A stretch of 64,000 bases of DNA, taken from Anastrepha obliqua (lineage: Eukaryota > Arthropoda > Insecta > Diptera > Tephritidae). Positions 21,756 through 35,000 of the stretch are shown here, one piece after another (the first letter of the stretch is position 1; every line of letters begins with the position of its first letter). Where the stretch lies: contig NC_072893.1 of NCBI RefSeq assembly GCF_027943255.1, positions 3,968,001 to 4,032,000 on the forward strand, read 5' to 3'. A program made the translations under genes and the position numbers. Under the pieces are notes generated by a model. It was not told where the DNA came from. It worked only from the letters and a program-made list of their open reading frames with translations, and made no database searches.

Positions 21756-23400
21756 AGTATATTTAGTTTTTTCGCTTGCTAAGAAAATACAAATCATTCT
21801 ACAACAAAAAAAATTATTTCCATTTAAATTTTTATTTACCAATCCACAAATGCGAAATCCTGTGTTGCGTTGCCCAATTGGAACTTTTTGAACAAAAAAC
21901 TACTTTCATAAAGAAAATGTTCATCTATGTATGTCTAAATTATGTACGTAGTTTAAATTATGTATCTAGTTTCGCAATTAGCTTGGAGCAGTGGATAATA
22001 GGCCCTCATTAATATTAACAAAACACGAACCAAGCTCCTTTAACTGCAGGATTCAGGGTATGTAGTTATATATATATAGACATTTAATGGGTAGGTGGGC
22101 TTATGAGCATCAAATCAAAAGGTTATTTAATCTTATTTAAAAGTAAAAATGTTTTTCTTACTTACATGCAGAAGTAAATTAAATTGTGAAAATTTAAAAT
22201 CAACACTTACTTACGTTTTACTATGAGGAAACAACAAAAGAAGAAAGGATAAGTGTGGCCAACTGGTGAAAAACATGTTTCTAATGATTTGAACTTACAA
22301 AATGTGTAGACTTAACAGAAGAAAACTAAACTAAATGGTTTCAGTAGCGAGTTTTCAGTTCGTTGCATTAAAGGAATAATGCGCATTTAAGAGTTAAAAC
22401 ATTAACAAGGCGTTTAGTTGGTTGGTTTCTAAGATTTTAGGCCAGCTACAAAGATATGGTGCGGATCATAACATCTCAGATGAGCTCCCGCTCCAGTGCC
22501 TCATTATTATTTCTGGAAAGGGGGGCGCTAAAATTTCAATCCGTCTCCCAATGTCCGTTGGCTTTCATGATACAATCGAATAAATTTCATCCTACAAATA
22601 TTTTTCTTACCGTTCATCACCCATTTATTGTAATAACTTTCTCAATTTAAAAAACTTAAGAAATTTTATTTAATGAAATATCTCCACAGTCCTCAGCAGA
22701 GTCAATTTTCAACAGTGCAATTTTCAATATCAGCATCTTAAATATTCTTCACTTAAATCGAAATTAAAGTCCGCCAGCCGATGTTTGCAATTCTTACTAC
22801 AAAATCTCATATAACCGTTTACTGTGGCAATGTCCACAGCCGCAATGATCATTAATCAACGTGAGGGCGCAAACGATTTGCCCATCATCACTCTATACAA
22901 CAACTTTTGTCAGACAGTGTAGCATGAATGATTGCCCTGCATGCCACACCATCTATGGCGATCGTGCAGCAGCCAAGAGTGTTTTCTCACTTCGACGGTA
23001 TTGCATACCGCATTTATATTTATAATCAAATGAAAACAAAGAACGAAGGCGAGTAAAAATTTTTCTTGATCCTGCGCGCCTACATTTCATGCCCTTTCTC
23101 TGACTACCTACAATACTAACCGCACAATCACACACATTGAAAATTTCATTACTTTTTGGCAACCGAATTGTGTCTCATTTCGAAGGCAATCACAATTCAT
23201 CCGCATAGAAATTTATCTCACTTGGTCGCCCCTCAAAAAGTCTCTTCTGCGGCAACAATTCTTATGTTTCTTTATTTATTTTTTATCTGTAGTTATTTGC
23301 TTTGTAGTAATATTATAGAAATGTATTTGTTGTAAGTGAGAAAATTTTGATATGTGTGATGAGGCATCAAAATGAGAATTGCGTTTCGCGAGAGCGACAT
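21756..23400. other. Upstream flank of the actin gene
   Basis: No protein-coding feature or recognised transposon. A more balanced base composition begins near 22450. As the 1.6 kb directly upstream of a muscle actin gene, it is the most likely place for muscle enhancers, but I could not identify clear MEF2 or CArG sites by eye. Confidence 0.4.
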
Positions 23401-23406
23401 ATTCAA

Positions 23407-23650
23407 TTTAAAAGCCGTTGCGTCCAACCCCAAAGAATCACTTTGGTTGCTGTCACGTCGGAACTCACACGTTGCTGCAGGTCCTGCCGTCCGCCGTTAG
23501 TTTGGATTTAGTGTATTTAAGTAGTTGTTGTGTAAGTTCGCCCAACAGTCAACACAATCTCTTTACGGCCCACCACGAGTGAACCTCCCGGGCGCACATT
23601 GGATATCGAATTACCGTTTTAATCAGTATTTTTACTTGTGTAACTTACAG
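23407..23650 (+). promoter_or_regulatory. Candidate actin core promoter and 5' leader
   Basis: TTTAAAAG (about 23407) stands about 33 bp before TCACTT with A at 23440, an acceptable TATA/initiator spacing. An alternative TATA-like GTATTTAAG lies near 23512. A GTAAGT at 23532-23537 and a pyrimidine-rich CTTGTGTAACTTACAG ending at 23650 look like splice donor and acceptor, so a leader intron ending 22 bp before the ATG is plausible, as in Drosophila muscle actin genes. None of these sites is proven by the sequence alone. Confidence 0.35.
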
Positions 23651-23663
23651 TGAAAACTTCTAA

Positions 23664-24877
<1,214 letters not shown>

Positions 24878-25159
24878 GCAGTCGATGCAGTCAACCAACC
24901 TATGCCAGACACCAGCGCAAGTGAAGCGGCCCAAACGCTGGACTGGCCAACGTTGAGCTACAGTTCGCCAAGCCTCAACAGCTAGCAGCACTCATACATA
25001 TATACACATACTTGAGAATGAATAGAAAATATAAAAAGGAACATTAAACTCAAACCCACTCAAAGTCAATCCCTCGGTATTTCTCTGCCTTTTTCTCGCG
25101 ATTCAATTTTCTTTGAATTTATTTTCTAGATTAATGCAGTATTCGTTTGTATGAACAGA

Positions 25160-25165
25160 AATAAA
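25160..25165 (+). terminator. Actin poly(A) signal
   Basis: AATAAA lies about 280 bp past the stop, followed by T-rich sequence. It is the first canonical signal downstream of the coding region, which would make a 3' UTR of roughly 300 nt. Confidence 0.6.
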
Positions 25166-25169
25166 TTTT

Positions 25170-26489
25170 ATTTGCTCGCCAGAAAACAACAGCGAAGTCT
25201 CTTTACTTACTGAAGTTTCACTTAAAGAGGGGGACGCAGGCGGGTCGGCGGGCAATGGGGCACCACAACAATTAACCCAAACAACTTGGTGAGCTTACTA
25301 AGTAAGCAGGTTTCAGCTTTGAGACAAAAAATTGGTTGGAATTTCGTATGTAATTTTGTTTTTGTTTTGCTGCCCATAGTTGTACTTTCATCGCCCATGC
25401 ACATTCACCAATTCGCGAGATGTTTGCAACATTAAGCCATCGTCAAGCAGTGACATTTTAAAATTTACAATTGCAACTTTTAAGTGTTGCTTCTTATTTT
25501 TATCGGGCGAACGGGGTAATAAATGTTGCCAAACTTTGTACTTGATGGCTGCTTTTATGTGTAGGTCCAAAACAGCCCGAGTGCTCTCAGATGCTCGCGT
25601 ATGAGCACACCACGAGCCCATAAAATGGTGATGTGCGTATTTGTGTAGTTGTTATTGTTGTATTGTTTGGTGTTTGTTATTTGGATGTTGTTATCCACGA
25701 GCGCCATTGATGGCTTCATAAATGCCACGGATGTGTTCTTTGCCACATTTATGCTGCTTCGTAAGCTTTTTGATGGATTTCAAGTTTTTTGTTTTTTTTA
25801 TTTTGTTTTGTGATGAGTGGCACCCCTTCAAAGTATGTCCCTGTTGCCGATGGGGACGATCGAGTTCACAAGTTTAATTGGTTGGACACACTTTACGATA
25901 ACAGTGTAACAGCGCGGCAGAATGGTTGACGAAGTATCAGAAATTTCTAAGAATTAATGCCGTCATTCACAACACTTACATTGCAGCAAAATGTTGCCTT
26001 GCGTTACTTTATTTATGCGCACTGGAGCGAGAAGTTATTTATGCACTTCAATCATGGTTTATTAGATTCATGTCCGGAATAATGTTAATATAATTCAGTT
26101 CGACCTCACTGTGTTTGGCTTTTTTAGAAAAGTAGCCGAGTGTTACTCTATGCGCCGAATTTGTCTCAAAACTGGAGTAAGAGTTCCATTGTATTCAAAG
26201 GCATGAGAAAAGTTTTTGCCTTGGAATAGTTGCAATGCCTGGTCTATAGGCAGTCAAAACTGTCCAATCTGGTATCCAAAATAAAATAAAATTTCAAATA
26301 CTATTTGCCAAATGGAGGACCGTGTCACAAAAGGCAACAGAAGCTGAGTGTAACGTCTGAAAAGGGGATGGGACCGCTTGCAGAATGAAAACGTAAAAAG
26401 TTGGGTAAGTGTATAAGTTGTTTTTGCCTTTAAGTGGACGTCAAGTGCGCATATTTAAAATGGGTAAACTCAAAGGATATGGAGATCTA
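25170..26489. other. No gene seen downstream of actin
   Basis: No protein-like translation. Sequence is unique-looking up to about 26100 and then more AT-rich towards a LINE fragment. Confidence 0.45.
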
Positions 26490-27137
26490 GAATCAATCAA
26501 AGCTATATTTGGGTTCCGTGGCACAGAGATATTGAGAGAAACTGTAAAGCTGATGAGCTAGCCAGAAAAAGTACTGCTCTACAACTGCTCAGTGATAAAA
26601 GTACTATTGGAATATCGTTGGCCACGAGTAAATTATTATAATAATCAAACACATTAAGGTTATGGAGAGATGAAGCTACATTTGTAGACGCTAGGCTACT
26701 ATGGCCGCAAATAAATAAGAAAAGGGCAAAGGAATAGCTTTGTTTCTCAAGAGATGATATCTCGAAGGTCGTTATTGTATAACCGGTCATTGGCTATTTG
26801 GCAAGCATTCCTCGAGACTAGGAGTTTTCTCCCATAAATATTGCAGAAGTTGCAGAGATGAGAAAGAGAAAGAAAGAGTTGAGCACTTCCTTTGCAATTT
26901 TTAGCATTTGCTTACATCAGAGCAGGTTTTCTAGGTTAATATTTTTCAATTCTCTTACCGAACTGTCTGGCGTAAGGATGGGATCAATCCTGCGCTTCAT
27001 AAGAGCCACAAAATGTTTCCACGAAGGAAAGTAAATAGGGTTTCCGTGCAGCACAGTGGTATCACAACAGACCTGTAAGGTCTAAGTGGGTTGGTTGTGC
27101 AGACTGACTATCACCATAATCTAACCTAATCTAGAAT
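26490..27137 (+). mobile_element. LINE 3' fragment (RNase H end, zinc knuckle, 3' UTR)
   Basis: The + strand reads YIWVPRHRDIERNCKADELA (RNase H, with the last catalytic Asp), then STIGISLATSK, a degraded Cys/His region and a 3' UTR. The UTR block around AAGGTCTAAGTGGGTTGG recurs at 54685-54705. The end at 27120-27137 is a degraded TAACC-type repeat (ATAATCTAACCTAATCT). It belongs to the same family as 53680-54738. Numerous stops make it inactive. Confidence 0.72.
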
Positions 27138-27713
27138 CAATGTCTGAAGGGTATTGGCAAATGTCTGATGGATCTGAACGGTATTGCATGGCTATCACCA
27201 GCTACAGAAGCCTATAGAGAGTGAATTAGAAAGGTAGGATGGGCAGGAGAACTAAAGTAGTCATGGGTAGTCATAAAGTATTTCGCATCTGCATGAATGT
27301 AACTCAAATGGAGTCAAGAGTAGAACAGAGTTAAGTTAAGCTTCACGAGGTTTTCTATTGACTTTATGATCAGAAGTTTTAAAATATAATATTATTTTCT
27401 CAGAGAACTTAGAACCGTCTTGTTGTGGGTATTTGTTTCGAAAATCGCACCAGTCGAAATGGATTTATTGTATTTTCCTTCTGTTTTCTTTCCTGATAGC
27501 TTCGACAGTACTATATATAGTGGTCACCTTGATAAAGTTACAACAGTCAAATTGGTCAAATTAGTCGTGACATTTAACCACAAACCGTTACTCTATTCAA
27601 CAGCCCATAGAAATTGTTAAAATTTATTATCAAAATCAGTGCTCAGTTCGGCAAACGTTAAGTGGCTTCATAAATAAGCAAATTTGGCAGTGACAAGTGG
27701 CCGACATTTAGAA
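27138..27713. other. No feature seen
   Basis: No supported gene. The + strand frame at 27420-27620 has no family features. Confidence 0.4.
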
Positions 27714-28215
27714 CCGCCGTAACCGAATGGGATGGTGCGCGACAATCATTCAACAACCTAAGAAAAAGGAAACGATTTTCCATTTCCTTTGCGAATGCCC
27801 TGCTTTATGGCAGAAGACAATGTCTAACCTGTGAAAACCACTGCTCTAAACTCTCGAAGAACTGTCTGACTTAAACGTTAACAACCTAATGTGGTTCATA
27901 AACTGCACAGAGTGGATATATGTAGTCATGCTAAAAATAATCATTAAACAGGTTGGTAGCGAGCATGTGGCAACAAAATGGTGCGGAAGCGCTAGTTGGA
28001 TTTTGGATGAATCACCACTTTAACCAACCAACCATTTAGAAGCTCCCGGGTTTGAGTCTCCGTGTATGAAACCCCAAATGATAGAAAAAGTGTTTTCTAA
28101 TAGCGGTCGCCCCCCCAGTGAAGAACACCCACGAAAAATGTCCACTCCGGGAAAGTAACTGTTTTTATGTGGATTTTGGTCCGGTGGTATTATCGGCCTC
28201 TCCTTCCTCGAGCTT
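27714..28215 (+). mobile_element. SINE copy interrupted by a LINE fragment
   Basis: A SINE head (CCGTAACCGAATGGGATGG) at 27714-27752 is separated from the SINE B-box GGGTTTGAGTCTCC (about 28048) and body (TTTTCTAATAGCGGTCGCCCC) by about 285 bp. The intervening sequence (about 27753-28020) translates as FHFLCECPALWQKTMSNL, a LINE C-terminal zinc-knuckle motif on the + strand. The simplest reading is a LINE 3' fragment inserted into a SINE; independent adjacent fragments are possible. Confidence 0.6.
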
Positions 28216-28929
28216 GTAAAAGGAGCTGCGCTCACTGTGAATGACTGATAGTAAGATCTCACAAGGATGTGGTTTCAATGGCGCCCCTTCCTATATTGCT
28301 TGGCAAGCAATGAATTTATGTAATGAGAAGTTCGAGGGCTTTGCCATTTTGCATGGCAGCGACATTCATTGAAATTTAGTTTCTCTAGTCCTTTTGCAAA
28401 AAAACCTTTTATCGAGTTAACCAAAACAAATAGGATTATATGGCATTTAAATAGGTTAACTCGGTTAATTACGTCCCCTATTCCAAACTTATTGAACTTT
28501 GGCTTTTGAACATTTCTTCAATTAGATGAGTTCATTGCACAGCATTGCCACATTGTACAAAAAGTATCAAATATGGACGTAAACAGCTTTACTTAATCTG
28601 TCATCTCAGAAAATAAGTTAAGAAAAAATCTTCTACCAACCTCACTAAGGAAATGGGTGTGATTTCGTAGCACGCACACAAATTCATGAGTGGCGCAAGC
28701 GATTCGAATTGGGTAGCGAAACGTTTACTATGTAAGTTTAGGTCATTATAGAGCGGATGTATTGAGAATGGGCGAACTACATTCTTCGACAAGCCCCTAA
28801 GATTCCTAAGGAGGGATTTGATGAGGAGCAATGAACTCTTCCCGCAGTTGGGTGAATCAACCGTCTTTAAATTCTCTCTAGGACTTAAGTAAAATGGTCA
28901 ATATTGGGCAGTTCTCGAACAGCTGTTTA
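28216..28929. other. No clear feature
   Basis: The minus strand at 28601-28831 may belong to the end of the LINE at 28930-30530, but motifs are too eroded to say so firmly. Confidence 0.35.
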
Positions 28930-29291
28930 ACACATTTTATTTATTTATTTATTAATCCAGAAACAGGATGTTTACAGAAGATAGATAGACACAAACAAAG
29001 GTCTGATGACAAACATCGTATAAATAAATTTTCAAAAGTAGACTTAGAGTAAGAAAAATCAAAGTCCAAGGAAGAATGATAAGCATTAAATTGAGTTGAC
29101 GTCCTCCTAAAAGGAACATTCGTCCCTTGAATAGTTTTAGCAATATCCGCAAAAACAATTCATTACAACGGAAAATGAGTGAGGGAACACTAAAATGAAT
29201 TTTATGGAGCAGATATGGACAATCCATTGAGCCCGCAAAAATATCAAAGACCAAACATATCGACACCAGAACACGCTAAGAAGACTCTAAG

Positions 29292-29807
29292 TAAAGGGTG
29301 TTATTTTGAATAGCCCGCTATTTCAGTAGATGTCACTTTTGAAGCTGTCATTTTTTGATATTTGGCAAATAGAAACTACGCCATTAATAAAAATGGAACG
29401 ATAGAACGATTGAACTTCTTAAAATTCACTATAAAAATGGTGAAAATTTGGCAGAGACGGTTCGTAAAACTCGAACATTTTTGGATCATCGTGAAGCACC
29501 TTGTCGGACCGCAATACAGAAATTGGTGAAAAAATTCGAGCTGTTGGGACAAGTTAGTGATGTTAAGATTAAAACCCGTGCACGTCGCTCAAGAACAGCC
29601 GAAAATATTGCTGTTGTAGCCGAAAGTGTTGAAGGAAACCCAGGTTTGGCCATTCCTCGTCGTTCTTTGGAATTAGGCATTTCACAAACGTCATTACACC
29701 GTATTTTGCATAAAGATTTGGGTTTTAAGGCTTATAAAGAGCCACACAAGCAACGAAACCATTGATTGAATATCAAAATAACACCTCTTATTGGAAAACC
29801 CTTTATA
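29292..29807 (+). mobile_element. Deleted IS630/mariner element inserted in a LINE
   Basis: The left end TAAAGGGTGTTATTTTGA (29292) and the right end (inverse reading TAAAGGG...GGTGTTATTTTGA, about 29773-29805) are inverted repeats, but the left one lacks a 14-bp piece, TTTTCCAATAAGAG, found in the right one. TA dinucleotides flank. It carries only the transposase N-terminus. Confidence 0.75.
29376..29765 (+). pseudogene. Transposase N-terminal DNA-binding region (truncated)
   Basis: The frame is open from about 29376 without an in-frame ATG at the expected place; an ATG at 29393 is in another frame. It reads DRTIELLKIHYKNGENLAET, RKTRTFLDHREAPCRTAIQK, LVKKFELLGQVSDVKIKTRA, RRSRTAENIAVVAESVE, PRRSLELGISQTSLHRILHK: two helix-turn-helix units with a basic GRPR-like linker, as in Tc1/mariner-type transposases (DUF4817-like). 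It ends at about residue 115 with no catalytic domain. The protein cannot catalyse transposition. Confidence 0.8.
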
Positions 29808-30530
29808 TGAGATTTATAGGAAGCAACGATAGCGATAGGCCTGAGTGGGATCTATTACTTTCATCGAGCGCAAAGCAAAGAGCCCAAAAACACTCAGAAC
29901 AAAATCTAATCTATTAAAAGAGACTGCGTGAAACGGTCTCAAACCGAATATCTGGACCGAACTAAGGACGAGTAGAACAGTTTAACTGTATAAGTGACTC
30001 AACTCCCCCTGGAGAAAGGATGAATCTTGTGGAAAATTTATGTCATAATAGATTTTCAAATCATCTGCATTTAGAAGAAAATCACAGGAATAATAGAAGC
30101 GAATATTGTTAATGAAGAGGACAAATAGTGAAGAGTCTAGGACACTACCTTGGGCGACACCAGAGGATGCAACAAAAAATAAGACGATACATTATCGGGT
30201 TAAACGACACAGTGTCTATTATTACTATTACGACACAGGGTCTATATAGAAAATTAACCACTTACGAAATTTAAAGTGAAAGCTGAAGACGTCAAGATTA
30301 GATATTAATATTGGGGAGATACCCTATCAAAAGCCGTAGAAAAAACTGTATAAATTGAATCCATTCGAATAGCCTTTGAAAGGTATCCAAACAATCCTTC
30401 GTGAAGGCAGCTAAACTCCTTAACGTAGACTGGCCCAGAACAAACCCATGCCGATTATGACGTAACAAATGTTTAACATAAAAATGGGGCATAACAAAGT
30501 ATATATATATATATATAAGTCTTTGACAAT

Positions 30531-30845
30531 GTACACAAATAATTTAGAAATTGTAGTTAGCTTGAAAATCCACATAATTTGGTCGTGTCTTTAAGTCTCC
30601 CTAAGCACAATTGAAGATTTTTGCAACACAAACTGATGGGTGACGATGATGGACCAAATTTATTGAGTTGAAAATTTGTGTGTGAGTTTCTGACAAAAAA
30701 GCAACTACACTCACACACGTCATTCGGCATGCTGTGACTATTATCTTTTTTCGAAACTGTAACAACAGTCGTAATCATAATTTTTGAAAAGGTTGTTTTA
30801 GATAAGAAGGGTGATCCCGCAATCTGTTCCAATACCGCGGAATTA
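30531..30845. other. No gene; (TA)n microsatellite next to it
   Basis: A (TA)n run lies at about 30500-30517. The minus-strand open frame at 30557-30832 has no recognised features. Confidence 0.4.
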
Positions 30846-32055
30846 GTTGCCTATAAGGTCTTAGCGAGCGTATTGTGTGAAAGACTGAAGGCCACGATCA
30901 ACCAAGTGATTGGACCTTATCAGTGTGGCTTTAGACCTGGAAAATCTACCATCGGCCAAATATTTACAATACGCCAAAGCTTGGAAAATACCCATGAAAG
31001 GAGAATAGACACACACCATCTTTTCGACGACTTCAACATTACGAAAAGGAGTAACCTATATGCCACTATGTCTGAATTTCCCCAAAAAACTAATACGGCT
31101 ATGCTCTATACCAGAAGCGCCTTTAGAATTGGGAAGGACCTCTCCGAACCGTTTTATACCAAACGAGGTTTCAGACAGGGTGACTCGCTGTCATGTGACT
31201 TCTTTAACCTGATATTGGAGAGGGTCGTACAAGCCGCATAACTTAATCGCTCAGGCACAATATTTTATAAGAGCGTACAATTGATGGCATATGCCGTGAT
31301 GCTAGTTCTGCCTTCTCCAACCTGGATAAAGAGGCAAAGCGAATAAGCTGGAGTTGAACGAAGACAAAACGAAGTATCTTCTGTTATCAAAGAAACAGTC
31401 GGCACTCTCGCATATCAGCACCCACGTCACTGTTGACAGTTATGATTACGAGGTTGTAAAAGACTTCGTTTATTTAGGAACCAGCATAAACACCGATAAT
31501 AATGTCAGTTTGTAAATCCAATGCAGAATCTCTCTTACTAGCAAGTGCTTCTTTGGACTAAGAAGACAACTGAGCCGTAAAGTCCTCTCTCGATGAACAA
31601 AATTAATACTCTACAAGGCTCTCATCATGTCCGTCCTAACGTATGGCGCAGAAGCGTGGACGATGACAGCATCCGATGAAGCGACACGTGGAATGTTCGA
31701 GAGAAAGATTCTGCGTAAGACCTTTGGACCTTTGTACGTTGGCAACGGCGAATAACGCAGGCGATGGAACGATGAGCTGTATGAGCTTTACGATGACATA
31801 GACATAGCGCTGCGAATAAAGATCCAACGGCTACGTTGGCTGGGTCATGTCATCCGAATGGATACAAACGCTCCGGCTTTGAAAGTATTCGATGCGGTAC
31901 CAGCTGGTGGTACCAGACAGAGGAAGAGGAAGGCCTCCTTTGCGTTAGAAAGATCAGGTGGAGAAGGACTTGGCTTCACTTGGTGTGTCCAACTGGCGCG
32001 CTTTGTTAAACTCGGCCAAAATCGCGTAAGCGGTTACCTCGCCAATTAAGGAGAA
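30846..32055 (+). pseudogene. RTE-type reverse transcriptase, C-terminal two thirds, inactive
   Basis: Clear RTE-family blocks are in order: YKVLASVLCERLKATINQVI, GPYQCGFRPGKSTIGQIF, THHLFDDFN (the FVDFKxAFD site, damaged by deletion), RQGDSLSCDFFNLILE, then a deletion that removes the Asp-Asp of the YADD site near 31290. After that come LELNEDKTKYLLLSKKQSA, DFVYLGTSINTDNN, TYGAEAWTMTASDEATRG, FERKILRKTFGPLYVG, RRRWNDELYELYDDID, RIKIQRLRWLGHVIRMD and ALKVFDAVPAGG. Multiple frames and stops. The endonuclease and first part of the RT are absent. It should be close kin of the fragment at 3230-3600. Confidence 0.88.
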
Positions 32056-35000
32056 GAAGTTGTAGATATCTCGTTTGACAACTTGGAAAAACGTGGGAAA
32101 TTGCATATAAAAGCCGAAAATGAATATATCGCTCAATAAGAAATTGTGTTTTTACCTAGTTGTAATCGGCTCGGGGTTTCTTAGGAACAGGGGGGCATAA
32201 TGTGCGCTCCGTGTTATAAAGTTTTGAACCTTATATTTAGTCTAAAGTTATTAAAAGAAAATACATCTAAAATGCGAGCTAATTTCTGTGAACAGCTTTT
32301 AACGGTTGCGGCTTTGTAATATCCTCCAGATATTAAGTTCGTCAACAACAAAAGCAACGCATGTGAGCGAGATGCGCTGCGTCGATGTAAGTTTAGCGAT
32401 GGTTTAATGTGCAGGTCATGAAGAGAAATTTGGAGGATCTATGAAATTCTGGCAACGCAAAATAATCGCTACAAAACTGTAACAAATGATATAATGGCTG
32501 CAACGCAAAGCCGAAGAGGAAAATAAAGATATACAACAATAATAGCTGCAACTACAGCGAAACACATCAGCATAAAGCAAAGAAAGAAGCAAATTTGAAA
32601 ACGCTTTTTTACGCTAATTGTTTTTCCAGAGTTTAATGCAAACTTTTTATTTTTATTGAACCATTAAAACGCATTTTTACAGCAACGACTACGGCGGCAT
32701 CAAGGACTTGTACACATATGTGAGTGTATGCACTTGTACACCAGCACCAACAACAACACGGGAAATGGCCAAGCTGAGAGCAAGCGAATAGCAGCTCAAC
32801 GAGCATAGCCAAACATGCCAGCGAATACAGGTTGATGGTCCATTAAAGACAAAGATTTGAAAAATTACAACACAAGCAAGCGCATTCCGCGGGCGAAGGT
32901 GCCAGGGGGCAGTGCGGTGAGTATTCTAGAGACAAGTCCAGCACGGAGCGATGGCTGGAAAGGGTAACTCCAGCATATCCCAGTTATATCCCTAAGCAGT
33001 GAGCGGTAAGTAAGCAACTAAGAGCGCAAAAAAAGCAGCCAAACTAGAAGAAGCCGGATGGAGAAGGGGGGTGGTGGTGGCGCCATTGGCAGTAACTAAG
33101 GAGCGTCAGGAGCGTAAAGTGCACAACAAAGTTGTAAAATTGTTTCATTTCTTTATTTTTAGTATTACATTTTTTATATTCTTTTTTGCTTTTTTTGTTT
33201 TGCTTATTTTAGTATTTTGTAGTTATGGTTTTCTTAATTTTTCGAAGGGAAATAACTGCCACAGGAGCGCACCACTACAGCAGGCAGGCGCACCACTGCT
33301 GCTAAAGTAGTCAAAAATTCAAAGAGCCGCTCCACAAACGTCAAACCGTTAACGCAGTGTACCGTTAGCCGCCGTTCAGTGGAGCGTACAGCGCTTAAAC
33401 TTGTGCGTCCGCATGTAAGTGCAATAAATGCTTTGAATTGGGTTGCAAGTGGGTGCGGGGCCGAGTTAGTGGCGAAGGACGCTACGCCGCCTGGGGCCAT
33501 AAAAAGGGGAATACATTCTTTACTAGCGGCAAAGATGTCGAATATTGAGTTATGCGCGTTGTTTTGCGTTGTTTCAGCAATATAACGGTAATAACCGAAT
33601 CGTTACAAACGCGTAAGGGGCAAACGCACACGCTCATATACAACTAAAGAAACTTATTTATTTAGTAAGCAAAGAAGGTGCCACCTTACGTGAAGGACGC
33701 CCCCCAGCGCGGAGGCGAGTGGAATATTCCAGCGCATAGTTGGAGGCTGAACGCTGCCCCTCTGCGACCACTAAACTGTAAGCGCCGTATTTTGGCACTG
33801 GGTGGGCGATGGAGGCGGCTTGCGGTGCACTCCTAGCCAACTTTCTTCGATGAATTTTTCGTGCTTTCACCACTCAGTTCACTGATAAAGCTCTTCGGAA
33901 GCGCAAGCAAGGCAAGTTGGGGAGGAAGCGGGCTCGGGGTAGCGCTGCTGCTACGGCCGTAAGGTCATGAATTTGCCATTTTACAGCCTCATATTTTTCT
34001 TAAGCGCATATCCGCCACCGTCTTTTGCTGGCACTGTTGTTGCTGTTGTTTTTGTTGTTAACCCAGCGCCACCCTAGGAATAACAACGCTTAAACTTTTT
34101 AGTGTTGTCATTAAATTTTTCGTGTAAGTAGCGGTAAGCAGCAAATACTATCGGCGGGAGTTGGGATGGGGGAGTGTGGATATGGTTGGGGAAGCTGAAG
34201 TGGTACTGCCTTGCAGGCGACGGGGTGGTTGCTGCGGGGTCCATCAAAATGCGCTACCGTCTCTGCCTTTTCTGCCGTGCCCCTGTACAGCTACCGCTCT
34301 CACTTACACAGTTGGAGCTGCCACAAAACACTGTTGTTGCTGCTGCTTTGTTTTTCATTTTGTTGTTGTCTTAGATTTTAATATCTCTTTCGACATCCAA
34401 CTGAAACAACTTTATATGCCAGTACCGCTAAAGGGCCAAATTGAAAGCCAACGGCAAGCGGTAAGCAGCATTCAAATGTCGGCGGTGCGGGACGTGGTGG
34501 GACATAGAAGGCGTAGGTCTATAAATTTCGATGTTTGCTTTTTATATTGCAAAAATTTTTCTGCTGAAATTACGGAAATTAAAAATGAAATGGCTTGAGA
34601 TGCGCCCCCCGTGCGCGCATCCCCCGTCACGCCTTGCCACAGCACATCCTTGTAGTTACCTTAATTTCGGAGCGGATTTCGTTGCTTTGTAGTTAATATT
34701 TCGCATTTGTTGTTGCTTGTCAGCAGTTAAGCAACGAGTTCACTAGAGATGCGCTCATAAAAGTGTCATTACAGTGCAGTTTCGCTACGCTATTTGCGCA
34801 TTTTTTAATACCATCGGGCGGCTGAGCCGCAACCGTAGAGCCCTAGTGCCGCGCCGCACCACCATTAACCGCCATTACGAATCAGCGTTGCGACACGAAA
34901 CGAACGAAACGAGCGAGCGATTTTATATTTAATCGTAAAGTTTAGAAACTTTGTAATGCCAACGAAGGCACGGGCGAGTGTGAGGGCGGTGGTAGCGTTC

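Larger units (their letters stand above)
28930..30530 (-). mobile_element. Jockey/CR1-like LINE reverse transcriptase, interrupted
   Basis: Minus-strand translation from 30500 gives HGFVLGQSTLRSLAAFTKDC (the HGFxxxRSTxxNL motif), then GVAQGSVLDSSLFVLFIN (PQGSxLGPxLFxxFIN) and LLNADDLKIYYD (YADDLKI with Tyr replaced by Asn). Further down, before 29808, is ALRSMKVIDPTQAY. On the far side of the transposon at 29292-29807 the C-terminal region appears to resume as far as about 28930. Several frameshifts are present. Confidence 0.68.
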
